Notes: a model not told the origin generated them from the letters alone. A DNA stretch of 64,000 nt from Halopseudomonas pelagia (GCF_009497895.1 NZ_CP033116.1:1550001-1614000), one strand, 5' to 3'. Counted from the stretch's first letter, positions 7,188-15,740 are shown. Program-made: numbers and translations.

Positions 7188-8953
7188 TACCCGTCCTCTT
7201 TAGTGGTTTGCCATTTTTGCAGGAATTCTTCAGCGTTCACTTCGCCGGTGATACGGTTCGCCCGGCGCTCTCGGCCATCGGGGCCGATCCACAACAGTGT
7301 GGGTGGGCCATGTATCTCGTATCTTGAGAGGAGTTGGCGGCTTTCTAAGCTATTGCTGGTCACATCCGGGCGCAACAGCCGGACACCTTCCAGGCTGGCC
7401 ATTACGTCAGTTCGGCCAAAGATCTGCTGCTCCATGACCTTGCAGGACACGCACCAGTCGGCGTAATAGTCCACCAGTACCCACTTGCCCGCAGCGCTGG
7501 CATCAGCCAGTTGCTGGTCTAGCTCTGCTGTCGTGTCCAGCGTAGTAAAGGCATCCATGTGGCTTTCGGCAGGCGCGCCGATGGCTGAGGCTGTATAGAC
7601 CGTCAGAGGCTGCCAAGGATTGGTAGCGCCACCGGCGGCGCCCAGCAGCAGCGTCAGACTCCATACGCCGGCGAGTGCGGCAAGAGTATGCAGTATTGCA
7701 CTGTGGGTGCTGTGGCGTGCGGTCTGCATAATCGTGGCGGTGGCGCCGAGTAGTAACACGGCGAACAGGCCTAGCCATAAGGATTCGTCCAGTGCCGGGC
7801 GGACGATCAAGAGCGCCGATGCCAGAAATACAAAGCCGAAAACTACTTTGATCTGATTCATCCAGGGGCCAGGGCGCGGTAAAAACCGCGTCCCCAGAGT
7901 GACCACCAGCAACAGCGGAATGCCCATGCCGATGCCCAGCGCAAAGAGCGCCAGGCCGCCTTGCAGGATGTCTCCCGTCTGGCTTATATACAGCAGCGCA
8001 CCGGCCAGCGGCGCGGTCATGCACGGTCCAACCAGCAGGCCGGAGAATAACCCGAGCATGGCGGCACCACCCAGATGACCGCCGGTTTGCTTGCGTCCGG
8101 CTTGATCGAGTTTGTCCCTAACAAAGGCGGGGAGTTGCAGCTCGAAGATCCCGAACATGGGCAGGGCAAGTAGAACGAAAAGCCCCGCGAAAGCACCGAG
8201 TAACCAAGGCTGCTGCAGCATTGCCTGAAGATTGCCGCCGAGCATTGCGGCAAGCATGCCCAGTGCGGCGTAGACCATGGCCATGCTGATGACATACACC
8301 GAAGCGAGCATCAGTCCGCGGCGTGGAGTCGCGCCGCTGCCGACCACCAGCCCAGCCAGAATCGGCAACATGGGTAGCGAGCACGGGGTAAAAGCCAGCA
8401 GCAGCCCGAGGCCAAAGAACAGCGCCAGTGCCAATGGTAACGACCACTCATGGAGCTGGCTGGCCATGCGCTGGTCTTCCGCTTGGGCTAGTGAGTTCTG
8501 TGCCTCTGGCGCATCAGCCGCTGCCTCGTCTGCTGTACCGATATCAAGGCTTTGCGGCGGATAGCACAGACCGGCATCGGCGCAGCCTTGCCAGGCAACT
8601 GTGAACTGGCCGGAATACCCTGGTGGAACTGTCAGTTGTAGCGAGTCACGGTAAATCTCGGATTCGCCAAAGAACTCGTCGCTGTGAGGAAGGCCAGCAG
8701 GCAGGGCCGGGTGAAACTCCTGATCCAGGCCGGAGAACGTCAGGCGTTGCTGATACAGGTAGTAGCCGGGGGCAATGTGCCAGGTCAGTTGGGTTTTACC
8801 ATCGGTACTCTCGCCGACCACCAGCTCAAAGGCTTCTTCCACTGGCAGAAACTCGCTGTCACTACCGTCCCCGCTGCTCAGACTTACGAGAGCGAATGCG
8901 AGGCTCGACCACACCAATAGACAGGGTAAAACCAGAACATAGCGCCATCTCAT
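7187..8953 (-). CDS. dsbD: Thiol:disulfide interchange protein DsbD
   Basis: The 588-residue protein shows the full DsbD plan: a signal peptide, an N-terminal periplasmic domain with a Cys pair (GCADAGLCYPP), a polytopic core with the paired membrane cysteines (FTPCSLPM and VGPCMTAP), and a C-terminal thioredoxin domain with DWCVSCK. DsbD moves electrons from cytoplasmic thioredoxin across the inner membrane to periplasmic partners such as DsbG and the TlpA-like protein encoded just downstream. It is the first gene of the operon and is transcribed divergently from a two-component system. P. aeruginosa has a second DsbD elsewhere; this copy corresponds to the stress-inducible one. Confidence 0.93.
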   Translation of the reverse strand: MRWRYVLVLPCLLVWSSLAFALVSLSSGDGSDSEFLPVEEAFELVVGESTDGKTQLTWHIAPGYYLYQQRLTFSGLDQEFHPALPAGLPHSDEFFGESEIYRDSLQLTVPPGYSGQFTVAWQGCADAGLCYPPQSLDIGTADEAAADAPEAQNSLAQAEDQRMASQLHEWSLPLALALFFGLGLLLAFTPCSLPMLPILAGLVVGSGATPRRGLMLASVYVISMAMVYAALGMLAAMLGGNLQAMLQQPWLLGAFAGLFVLLALPMFGIFELQLPAFVRDKLDQAGRKQTGGHLGGAAMLGLFSGLLVGPCMTAPLAGALLYISQTGDILQGGLALFALGIGMGIPLLLVVTLGTRFLPRPGPWMNQIKVVFGFVFLASALLIVRPALDESLWLGLFAVLLLGATATIMQTARHSTHSAILHTLAALAGVWSLTLLLGAAGGATNPWQPLTVYTASAIGAPAESHMDAFTTLDTTAELDQQLADASAAGKWVLVDYYADWCVSCKVMEQQIFGRTDVMASLEGVRLLRPDVTSNSLESRQLLSRYEIHGPPTLLWIGPDGRERRANRITGEVNAEEFLQKWQTTKEDG

Positions 8954-9003
8954 GCTGTAATTGCTCCAACCGCGATTCGATGGAGCGCAGTATGGGTTAG
9001 CAG

Positions 9004-9021
9004 GATTAACGTCGAATTAAC
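9004..9021 (+). promoter_or_regulatory. Direct-repeat operator box 1 (predicted response-regulator site)
   Basis: GATTAACGTCGAATTAAC contains two ATTAAC half-sites one helical turn (11 bp) apart, the usual pattern for OmpR/PhoB-family regulators. It lies between dsbD and the response regulator gene. Its reverse complement matches box 2 in 15 of 18 positions, so the two boxes face each other. Confidence 0.65.
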
Positions 9022-9046
9022 CCAACACCCTGCGGCCGTTATGACT

Positions 9047-9064
9047 GTTAATCCGCCGTTAATC
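9047..9064 (-). promoter_or_regulatory. Direct-repeat operator box 2 (predicted response-regulator site)
   Basis: GTTAATCCGCCGTTAATC is a GTTAATC repeat with 11-bp spacing, the inverted counterpart of box 1. It ends three bases before a TACAAT -10 element (9067-9072) for the response regulator gene and covers the -35 position, as expected for an activator-dependent autoregulated promoter. Confidence 0.65.
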
Positions 9065-9104
9065 ATTACAATGGATACTGATGCCACGCAGCAGCGGATG
9101 AACT

Positions 9105-9800
9105 ATGCATATTCTCCTTGTCGAAGACGACCCCCTGATTGCCAGTGGTATAGCCGCTGGGTTGGCAGCTCAGGGCATGACTGTTGATTCGGTGGGCACT
9201 GCTGCTCATGCTGAAGCCATGCTCGGCACCATCACCTTTGATGTGATGATTCTTGATCTGGGCTTGCCGGACGAGGATGGATTATTGCTGCTGCGCCGGT
9301 TGCGCGCTCGAGAAGTACCTATACCAGTGCTGATATTGACCGCCCGTGATGCGATCAGTGATCGCGTTGCCGGGTTGCAATCGGGCGCTGATGACTATCT
9401 GGTAAAACCCTTTGATCTGCGCGAATTGAGCGCCCGCCTGCATGCCATGGTGCGACGCTCCAGTGGCCGCAGCACCAATCTGATCAAGCACGGAACGCTG
9501 GTTTATGATCCCGATGCTGCACTGGTATGGCTGAACGATGCTCCGGTGGATCTTTCACGTCGTGAGCGAGCCTTACTCAACACTTTGCTACTTCATAAGG
9601 GCCGTGTGCTGAGCGCAGGGCAATTGAAGGACAGCGTCTACGGCATGAGTGATGAGCTGGAAAGTAACGCGCTCAACGTCCATATCCATCATTTACGCCG
9701 CAAGCTGGGCAACCACATCGTCGAGACTGTGCGCGGGGCAGGTTATCGCCTAGGTCCGGCGGCCTCTGCTACGTCCCCTGCAAGAGGTTCGGGAGAATGA
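9105..9800 (+). CDS. OmpR-family response regulator (DsbR-like)
   Basis: The 231-residue regulator has a receiver domain with acidic pocket residues E7, D8 and D9, phospho-acceptor D51 (ILDLGLPD) and K101 (LVKPFD). A winged-helix DNA-binding domain follows (about 125-220; NALNVHIHHLRRKL and TVRGAGYRL). It belongs to the QseB/PmrA branch. It overlaps the kinase gene by four bases and is divergent from dsbD, the arrangement of PA2479-PA2480. Those have been described, as I recall, as the copper-responsive DsbRS system that induces dsbDEG. The two facing repeat boxes in the intergenic region are its likely binding sites. Confidence 0.9.
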   Translation: MHILLVEDDPLIASGIAAGLAAQGMTVDSVGTAAHAEAMLGTITFDVMILDLGLPDEDGLLLLRRLRAREVPIPVLILTARDAISDRVAGLQSGADDYLVKPFDLRELSARLHAMVRRSSGRSTNLIKHGTLVYDPDAALVWLNDAPVDLSRRERALLNTLLLHKGRVLSAGQLKDSVYGMSDELESNALNVHIHHLRRKLGNHIVETVRGAGYRLGPAASATSPARGSGE

Positions 9801-11113
9801 GTTTACGCTTGCGCCTGACCCTGACGTTGGGATCCACGTTCATCATTTTATGGTCATTGGCGGCAGCTTGGATGCTCTATGACCTGCGGGCCGAGATGAT
9901 GCGTTCGCTGGATCAGCGTCTCGCCGCGTCGGCGCAGATGGTTGCGGGTCTGCTGGTACAAATACCGCAGTCATCGCAGCCAGAGACCGCGGAGCGCATA
10001 ACCGCTCAACGGCTGGGTATGCCAGACGGGCTCACATGCCAGGTCAGTTCTTTACGTGGCGAAGTGATCGCGCGCAGCAACCCGGAGCTCGCGGAGCCGC
10101 TCGACGCACAGCAGATCGGCTTTCGCGACCAGCAAGTGGATGGTGTGAGTTGGCGCAGTTATACATTCGAGCAGCACGGCATGCGCATCACCACTGCGGA
10201 TCGGCTGGACGAGCGCCATACTCTGCAATCTTCAGTACTGTTGGCGGCGGCTCTGCCGGTGGGCGTGGCGTTGCTAGGCACACTGCTGTTGCTCTGGTTG
10301 GGCGTGCGCAAAGGCCTGGAGCCGCTGCGGCACATGGCTGATGCTCTGCTTCAACGTGGCCCGGATTCGCTTGAACCATTGCAGCTTTCGCCGCTGCCGA
10401 GTGAACTGCAGCCCCTCCAGGACAGCCAGAATCAGTTATTTGAACGGATCGCCCATGCCATCGAGCGAGAACGGCGCTTTACCGGCGACGCAGCCCATGA
10501 ATTGCGCAGCCCTCTAACCGCCATCAAAGTGCATTTGCAGGTGGCGGGAATGACTACGGGTGCGGAGTCTGCTCATGCACTAGTGCAGGCCGAGAAGGGC
10601 GCCGATCGTTTGCAGAGCACGCTTGAACAATTGCTGCTACTGGCGCGGGTTGAGGGGCAGCAATCTTTTGAGGAGGGTGCTCAAGCCACCGCGTTAGAGG
10701 TAGCCCGATTGGCGATTCAGGATGTGCCTGGCACCAAAGAGCGTGTGGAACTGTGTGCTACCGCGGAATTGTCGCATCGAGCTCTGAATATCCCACCCGC
10801 GCTTGCGACTATGGCATTACGTAACCTGCTGGATAACGCATTGCGGCATACCCTTGAAGGCACAAAGGTGGAACTGGAGGTCAAATGCCAAGGCGACTGG
10901 GCGAGTTTCAAGGTACGTGACCATGGCCCTGGATTAGCCGAGGAGAGCATGATGATGTTAACGCGGCGATTCTGGCGCCAGGGTACGGAAAGCGGCAGCG
11001 GGCTAGGCCTGGCGATTGTTGATGCGATCGTTCAGCGCTCGGGCGGTCAGTTGCGCTTCAGCAATAGTAGTGATGGCATGCTGGTGACGCTAGAGCTGCC
11101 ATTGAGGCGCTGA
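9797..11113 (+). CDS. Sensor histidine kinase (DsbS-like)
   Basis: The 438-residue membrane kinase has TM1 at about 7-28, a periplasmic sensor region (about 29-145), TM2 (about 147-170), a HAMP-like linker, the phospho-acceptor H234 in DAAHELRSPL, and an ATPase domain with N and G boxes (NLLDNALRH, DHGPGL, GSGLGL). The predicted sensor region has a single cysteine, C81 (GLTCQVS). DsbS of P. aeruginosa is reported, as I recall, to bind Cu(I) through a cysteine near position 82, so C81 is the natural candidate ligand. The gene overlaps the response regulator by four bases. Confidence 0.9.
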   Translation: MSLRLRLTLTLGSTFIILWSLAAAWMLYDLRAEMMRSLDQRLAASAQMVAGLLVQIPQSSQPETAERITAQRLGMPDGLTCQVSSLRGEVIARSNPELAEPLDAQQIGFRDQQVDGVSWRSYTFEQHGMRITTADRLDERHTLQSSVLLAAALPVGVALLGTLLLLWLGVRKGLEPLRHMADALLQRGPDSLEPLQLSPLPSELQPLQDSQNQLFERIAHAIERERRFTGDAAHELRSPLTAIKVHLQVAGMTTGAESAHALVQAEKGADRLQSTLEQLLLLARVEGQQSFEEGAQATALEVARLAIQDVPGTKERVELCATAELSHRALNIPPALATMALRNLLDNALRHTLEGTKVELEVKCQGDWASFKVRDHGPGLAEESMMMLTRRFWRQGTESGSGLGLAIVDAIVQRSGGQLRFSNSSDGMLVTLELPLRR

Positions 11114-11192
11114 GTTTTAGGCTCGCATGAAGCCGTATGACCAATAGACAGGCGGTTTCAGCGTATTGATGCCAAGGCTGCTCGGTTAGTTT

Positions 11193-11576
11193 TCACGGCC
11201 GTCTTCGCGACGTCGATCGCGGCTGCAATTGGTCAAGGGCACTCGAGTTGGTTCTCGCCCAGTCGTAGATCATCTCGATGGGTTGAACCATCAGCTTACC
11301 CAGTGGCGACAGCGCATAACTTACCGCGGGCGGCACAGTATCCTGGGCGTGTCGCTCGATCAGCCCGCTGGCTTGCAGCTCACGCAGTGTTTGAATCAGC
11401 ATCTTTTTCGAGATGCCTGGCAGGGATCGGTGCAATGCGCCGGTACGGGCAATGCCGTCATGCCGGGCATGCAGGGTGTGAAGAATCATGCTGGTCCACT
11501 TTGTCGAGAAGAGTTCCAGTACGCGTCTGGGCGCGCAATCCTCCTCCCATTTTTCTTCGTCTGATCCGGTCTGCAT
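11193..11576 (-). CDS. HxlR-family transcriptional regulator
   Basis: The 127-residue winged-helix protein has the HxlR pattern: C14 near the N-terminus, KWTSMILHTL, then LHRSLPGISKKMLIQTLREL (recognition helix region) and an SYALSPLG wing. HxlR regulators often respond to thiol-reactive or aldehyde stress through the conserved Cys. It is divergent from a PRISE-type reductase gene, its probable target. No Shine-Dalgarno is visible before the ATG, so the mRNA may be leaderless or weakly translated. A palindrome lies just upstream of the start. Confidence 0.88.
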   Translation of the reverse strand: MQTGSDEEKWEEDCAPRRVLELFSTKWTSMILHTLHARHDGIARTGALHRSLPGISKKMLIQTLRELQASGLIERHAQDTVPPAVSYALSPLGKLMVQPIEMIYDWARTNSSALDQLQPRSTSRRRP

Positions 11577-11584
11577 AAGGGGTA

Positions 11585-11600
11585 GGTACCATTTGGTGCC
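11585..11600. promoter_or_regulatory. Palindromic operator candidate between hxlR-type gene and reductase
   Basis: GGTACCA (11585-11591) and TGGTGCC (11594-11600) form an imperfect inverted repeat (6 of 7 pairs) with a 2-base centre. It lies 8 bases upstream of the HxlR start in the 86-base divergent gap. The size and symmetry suit a dimeric winged-helix regulator. Confidence 0.4.
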
Positions 11601-11662
11601 GACTAGGATCGGCGTGTACGAGCGGTTAAGGTGGTTGCCTATTCTGTTTTGGAGGTTTGCGC

Positions 11663-12724
11663 ATGAAAAATCAAGCGCTGGTTGTAGGATCGAGCGGCAT
11701 CATCGGCAGTGCTATGACGCAATTGCTTGCGAACGAAGGCTGGAGTGTCGCGGGTCTGGCTCGACGCCCTAATGAAGAAGCGAATGTTACCTCGGTCAGT
11801 GCAGATTTGCTCGATCCTGAAAAGCTCAAAGCGGCATTGAAGGATATGCAGCCGACTCACATATTTCTGACCACCTGGGCGCGCCAGGCAACTGAAGCGG
11901 AAAACATTCGGGTTAACGCAGAGATGGTGCGTAATGTGCTGGAAGCAGTACGCCCGTCCGGGTCGGTTAAACACGTGGCGTTGTCCACCGGCCTCAAGCA
12001 TTATCTGGGACCGTTTGAGGCCTACGGTAAGGGCGCCCTGCCGCAGACTCCGTTCCGCGAGGAACAGGGGCGTCTGGATGTTCCCAATTTCTATTACGCC
12101 CAGGAAGACGAACTGTTTGCCGCCTCCGAGCGCGATGGTTTCACCTGGAGCGTGCATCGGCCGCACACCATCACCGGTGTCGCGGTGGGCAATGCGATGA
12201 ACATGGCGACTACCTTAGCGGTTTATGCGTCGGTATGCCGCGTCACGGGCCGGCCGTTTCGCTTTCCAGGTTCTGAAGTGCAGTGGAACAGCCTGACCGA
12301 TATGACCGACGCGGCGCAGCTTGCCCGGCATATGCTCTGGGCCTCGACGACGCCTGATGCCGCTAACGAAGCCTTCAACGTGGTCAACGGTGATGTGTTT
12401 CGGTGGAAATGGATGTGGGCGCGCATCGCGGAATGGTTCGAGATCGAGCCCGCAGAGTTTGACGGCACGCTGGCACCGCTGGAGCAGCAGATGGCCAATG
12501 ATGCCGAAGTATGGCAATCGATGGCCAAAGAGTTCGGCCTGGCCGAGGCAGATATCCACAAGCTGATTTCCCCTTGGCATACCGACGCTGATCTGGGGCG
12601 GCCGATTGAAGTGGTGACGGATATGTCGAAAAGCCGGAAGTTCGGCTTTCTGGATTATCAGCCGAGCGATGAGGCGTTTTTTGATGTGTTCGACCGTCTG
12701 CGCGCGGGCAAGCTGATTCCCTAG
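11663..12724 (+). CDS. PRISE-type short-chain reductase (progesterone 5-beta-reductase/iridoid synthase-like SDR)
   Basis: The 353-residue atypical SDR starts with the dinucleotide loop GSSGIIG (residues 9-15). It has the features of the PRISE family: TTWARQ, STGLKHYLGPFEAYGKG (PRISE-type catalytic Lys region), FYYAQED (catalytic Tyr region) and WSVHRPHTITG. Family members reduce activated C=C bonds of enones and enals using NADPH. The start at 11663 follows a clear GGAGG. Divergence from an HxlR regulator suggests induction by reactive electrophiles. The natural substrate cannot be read from sequence. Confidence 0.85.
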   Translation: MKNQALVVGSSGIIGSAMTQLLANEGWSVAGLARRPNEEANVTSVSADLLDPEKLKAALKDMQPTHIFLTTWARQATEAENIRVNAEMVRNVLEAVRPSGSVKHVALSTGLKHYLGPFEAYGKGALPQTPFREEQGRLDVPNFYYAQEDELFAASERDGFTWSVHRPHTITGVAVGNAMNMATTLAVYASVCRVTGRPFRFPGSEVQWNSLTDMTDAAQLARHMLWASTTPDAANEAFNVVNGDVFRWKWMWARIAEWFEIEPAEFDGTLAPLEQQMANDAEVWQSMAKEFGLAEADIHKLISPWHTDADLGRPIEVVTDMSKSRKFGFLDYQPSDEAFFDVFDRLRAGKLIP

Positions 12725-12760
12725 GCGATCATCTGTGTTGACCCGGTGAACGGATGAAAC

Positions 12761-12797
12761 CCCTTGCTCTCTGCGCGTTCCAACCAGAGAGCAAGGG
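12761..12797 (+). promoter_or_regulatory. Perfect 13-bp hairpin covering the ribosome-binding site of the ABM gene
   Basis: CCCTTGCTCTCTG (12761-12773) is perfectly complementary to CAGAGAGCAAGGG (12785-12797) with an 11-base loop. The 3' arm contains most of the AAGGGAGA Shine-Dalgarno of the gene starting at 12806. It begins 37 bases after the reductase stop. There is no T run, so it looks more like a translational switch or repressor site than a terminator. Confidence 0.6.
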
Positions 12798-12805
12798 AGA
12801 ACCAT

Positions 12806-13120
12806 ATGAAATTCATTTTTGAAGTGCGCATGAAGCCCGGTTACACCGTGGATGAATATGCCGAAGCCTGGATCCGCGCCAGTGAAGTGATTCAGCGTAC
12901 TCCTGGTGCGTTGGGCACACGGCTGCATCGCAAGATCGGCGAGCCGGATACCTTGCTGGCGATTGCCAGTTGGGAATCCAAGGCGGCGCGGGATGCCAAG
13001 GACGACAGCCGTGATCAGATGGTCAAGGCGATTCTGGAAAAGCATGCGCGCAATTGCGAGATCACCCTGCTCGGTGAGTTCGAGGAGCCGGAATGGGTGG
13101 TATTGCCGGGGCAGAGTTAA
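12806..13120 (+). CDS. Small dimeric alpha/beta-barrel (ABM/EthD-like) protein
   Basis: The 104-residue protein (MKFIFEVRMKPGYTVDEYAE...) has the beta-alpha-beta pattern of the antibiotic biosynthesis monooxygenase/EthD superfamily: an N-terminal strand, R-x-(M/L)-K-P-G, a central ALGTRLHRKIGEP strand and a C-terminal TLLGEF strand. Members include small monooxygenases, isomerases and stress proteins. The ATG at 12806 follows AAGGGAGA, which is partly enclosed in a strong hairpin. It may be co-transcribed with the reductase upstream (81-base gap) and so belong to the same detoxification response. No specific function can be assigned. Confidence 0.7.
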   Translation: MKFIFEVRMKPGYTVDEYAEAWIRASEVIQRTPGALGTRLHRKIGEPDTLLAIASWESKAARDAKDDSRDQMVKAILEKHARNCEITLLGEFEEPEWVVLPGQS

Positions 13121-14055
13121 GGCTGCCCGGCGCGGCTTTGCATATGCTGCAGCAGCGTTTCTAGCTCGGTCATTAGCCAGATCATATAGGGCTCTTCGCT
13201 GAGCGATTTGCGCCAATACAGGCGGATTGGAACAGTGCGGCAGGCAAAGGGGACGGGCAGCAGGCGATTGCCGTTGAGCTGCGCCAGGCTGCGGGCGTAG
13301 GTTCGTGGCATGGTCAGCAGCAGATCGGTCTCGGCGACCACCTGCGCGGCAGCGTGGTAATGCTCACAATGCAGGGCAATATGGCGCTGGTTGCCACCAA
13401 AGCCGACCAGATCCTGGTCCACCAAACCACGTTCGCGTTCGTTGAGCGTGACCAGTACGTGGGCGCTGTTAACGTAATCCTCAAGGCTGAGCTTGCCGCT
13501 GGCGTAAGCCGGATGCGAGGGGCCGACCATCACGCTGAGTTCTTCCCGCAGCAGCTCACGACTGGCGATCTGTTCGCCAGCTGGATATTCCAGGCTGACC
13601 GCCATATCCAGCGCGCCCGAGAGTATGCGCGCTTCTATATCTTCGCCGGACACCCGCTGACTATGAAAGCGCACTTGCCAGTGTTCCTGCCGGGCGCGCT
13701 GCATCAGTGCGGGCATGATCAGGTACTCCAATGCATCGCGCAGCCCGCACTGAAAGGTCATGGCGGAGCGGGTGGGATCAAAGGGCGTGCTGCGCAGGGT
13801 GGCGCTGGATAAATCTTCCAGCGCGCTGCGAACTTTGGGCAGAATGCTCCGGGTGTGCGCAGTCATGACCAGTTGCCGACCATTCTTGACGAACAGTGGG
13901 TCGCCCAGCAAATCGCGCAGGCGGCGCAATGCGTGGGAAACGGCTGACTGGGACAGGTTCAACTGCACGCCTGCCTCGATGGTGCTGCCGGTATCGGCCA
14001 CCGCGAGCAACACGCGAAACAGGTTGAGGTCGCCTCTGGAATGAATTTCGTTCAT
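13117..14055 (-). CDS. LysR-family transcriptional regulator
   Basis: The 312-residue regulator has an N-terminal winged helix-turn-helix (about 10-65; LNLSQSAVSHALRRLRDLLGDPLFVKNG) and a periplasmic-binding-protein-like effector domain (about 85-300). The start at 14055 (MNEIHSRGDLNLFRVLL) is preferred to an upstream in-frame ATG because it fits the family N-terminus. It is divergent from a bile acid:sodium symporter-family gene 169 bases away, its probable target. The effector is unknown. Confidence 0.9.
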   Translation of the reverse strand: MNEIHSRGDLNLFRVLLAVADTGSTIEAGVQLNLSQSAVSHALRRLRDLLGDPLFVKNGRQLVMTAHTRSILPKVRSALEDLSSATLRSTPFDPTRSAMTFQCGLRDALEYLIMPALMQRARQEHWQVRFHSQRVSGEDIEARILSGALDMAVSLEYPAGEQIASRELLREELSVMVGPSHPAYASGKLSLEDYVNSAHVLVTLNERERGLVDQDLVGFGGNQRHIALHCEHYHAAAQVVAETDLLLTMPRTYARSLAQLNGNRLLPVPFACRTVPIRLYWRKSLSEEPYMIWLMTELETLLQHMQSRAGQP

Positions 14056-14224
14056 TGTTTGACCTGCAAAAACATCATTATACACATAGGATGCGCTGCG
14101 TTAGTGTGCCCAGATTACGCGGGGGCTAGAAGGCAGAGACCGATTAATCCCTGCGGCTGCAATCCCTGAATATCACAATAATGATGGGTGGCATGGCTTC
14201 GCCGTGGCCCGCTAAGGATAGGTC

Positions 14225-15115
14225 ATGACCGGCGGTCTGTTATCTCAGCTAGTACTCCCACTGTGTCTGTTTATCATCATGTTAGGCATGGGACTGACCC
14301 TGGCGCCGGGCGACTTTACCCGTATTTTTCGTTTTCCGCGCCCGGCGCTGGCTGGTCTCGGCGGACAGATGCTGTTATTGCCGCTGGTGGGGTTTGCCCT
14401 GGCTGCCTGGCTGATGCCTACGCCGGCGCTGGCCATTGGGCTGGTGTTACTGGCGGCCTGCCCGGGTGGCGTGACCTCCAATATGGTGACCTACATGGCG
14501 CGCGGAGATCTGGCCCTGTCAGTCACACTGACCGCGGTCAGCAGCCTGTTGGCGGTGATCAGCATTCCGTTGCTGGTGGGGCTGGCCTTTCAGGTGTTTG
14601 GTGGTGGCTACCAGAGTGTTCGCGTGCCGGCTGCGCAGATGATGATCAGCCTGATGCTGATGACGTTGCTGCCGATCGCGCTGGGTATGTGGGTGCGCAC
14701 CCGTAGCGAAAAACTGGCTCGCTGGCTGGAGCCTAAAATCAGCCTGTTTGGCATGCTGTTTCTGGGCGCCTTGATCCTCGGTGTGTTGGTGCGCGAAGGT
14801 GATCAAGTGGTCACCGGCCTGATGGACAGCGGGGTGGCGATCATTCTGTTGAACGTGATCATGATGGCGCTAGGCCTGGGGTCGGCATTGCTGCTGCGTC
14901 TGGACAGCGCTCAGTCCACTTCCATCATGCTGGAGACGGGGATTCAGAACAGCACGCTGGCCATGCTGATCGCTACCAGCTTTTTGCAGGACGATGAGCT
15001 GGCGGTGCCTGCGGCGCTCTATTCGCTGGTGATGTATGTGACGGCAACAGTGGTTGTGGTCATGCGGCGCCGTAGTACACGCCTTACTCGCGCTGCCGCC
15101 GAGCAAGGCGCATAG
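14225..15115 (+). CDS. Bile acid:sodium symporter family (BASS) transporter
   Basis: The 296-residue, highly hydrophobic inner-membrane protein has about nine helices and BASS signatures: LACPGGVTSNMVTYMARGDLALSVT (first half, Na+ site) and LETGIQNSTLAMLI (second half). BASS proteins import organic anions with sodium; in bacteria these include bile salts, pantoate and keto acids. The ATG at 14225 follows AAGGATAGG. The LysR gene divergent from it probably controls it. The substrate is not known. Confidence 0.88.
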   Translation: MTGGLLSQLVLPLCLFIIMLGMGLTLAPGDFTRIFRFPRPALAGLGGQMLLLPLVGFALAAWLMPTPALAIGLVLLAACPGGVTSNMVTYMARGDLALSVTLTAVSSLLAVISIPLLVGLAFQVFGGGYQSVRVPAAQMMISLMLMTLLPIALGMWVRTRSEKLARWLEPKISLFGMLFLGALILGVLVREGDQVVTGLMDSGVAIILLNVIMMALGLGSALLLRLDSAQSTSIMLETGIQNSTLAMLIATSFLQDDELAVPAALYSLVMYVTATVVVVMRRRSTRLTRAAAEQGA

Positions 15116-15131
15116 GCTCTGGCTACGCTTG

Positions 15132-15740
15132 TTAAGCCTGCGCCAGCACCTCGGCCACGCGCTGGCGTAGTAACGGTATTACCTGTTCCTCGAACCACGG
15201 GTGCCGACGTAGCCAGATATTATTGCGTGGGCTGGGGTGTGGCAGAGCCAACAGATTGGGCCAGTGGCTTTGCCAATCGGCGACGCGCTCGGTGACCGGC
15301 AAGCGCTTGCCATCGAAGTGAAAAGCCTGCGCATATTGCCCCAGCGCAAGCGTCAGCTGGATATTCGGCAGTGCGGCCATCAGTGGCTGCCGCCAGGTAG
15401 GTGCGCATTCAGGGCGTGGCGGCAGGTCACCTGAACTTCCGGTACCCGGATAGCAGAACCCCATCGGCAGAATGGCAATACAACGCTCATCATAAAATAT
15501 CTCGGGAGTAACACCCATCCATTCGCGGAGCCGCTCGCCGCTGGCGTCGTTAAAGGGGATCCCGCTTTCATGTACCTTGCGCCCCGGCGCCTGTCCGGCA
15601 ATCAATATGCGCGCTGACGGGTGGGCTTGTACTACCGGACGTGCGCCAAGGGGCAGATGAGCCTCGCAGAGGGTGCAGGCTTTAACCTGAGAGATCAGCG
15701 TTGCAAAGGCGTTCATAGCCAGAAGGTCGCTGTCGCGCAT
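15132..15740 (-). CDS. Uracil-DNA glycosylase family protein
   Basis: The 202-residue protein has the UDG-superfamily fold: ILIAGQAPGRKVHESGIPFND (motif A-like) and LALPHPSPRNNIWLRRHPWF (motif B-like, with the H-P-S-P-R loop). A CTLC pair near residue 22 recalls the iron-sulfur UDG families, but the full set of four cluster cysteines is not evident. Members of this compact proteobacterial subfamily are usually labelled uracil-DNA glycosylase family protein without a proven substrate. No Shine-Dalgarno distinguishes the start at 15740 from MNAF at 15716. Confidence 0.8.
   Translation of the reverse strand: MRDSDLLAMNAFATLISQVKACTLCEAHLPLGARPVVQAHPSARILIAGQAPGRKVHESGIPFNDASGERLREWMGVTPEIFYDERCIAILPMGFCYPGTGSSGDLPPRPECAPTWRQPLMAALPNIQLTLALGQYAQAFHFDGKRLPVTERVADWQSHWPNLLALPHPSPRNNIWLRRHPWFEEQVIPLLRQRVAEVLAQA

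Noticed and set aside
12215..13216. 333-codon open frame on the minus strand
   Set aside because: It is antisense to the PRISE reductase and the ABM-fold gene; no domain and no start signal.
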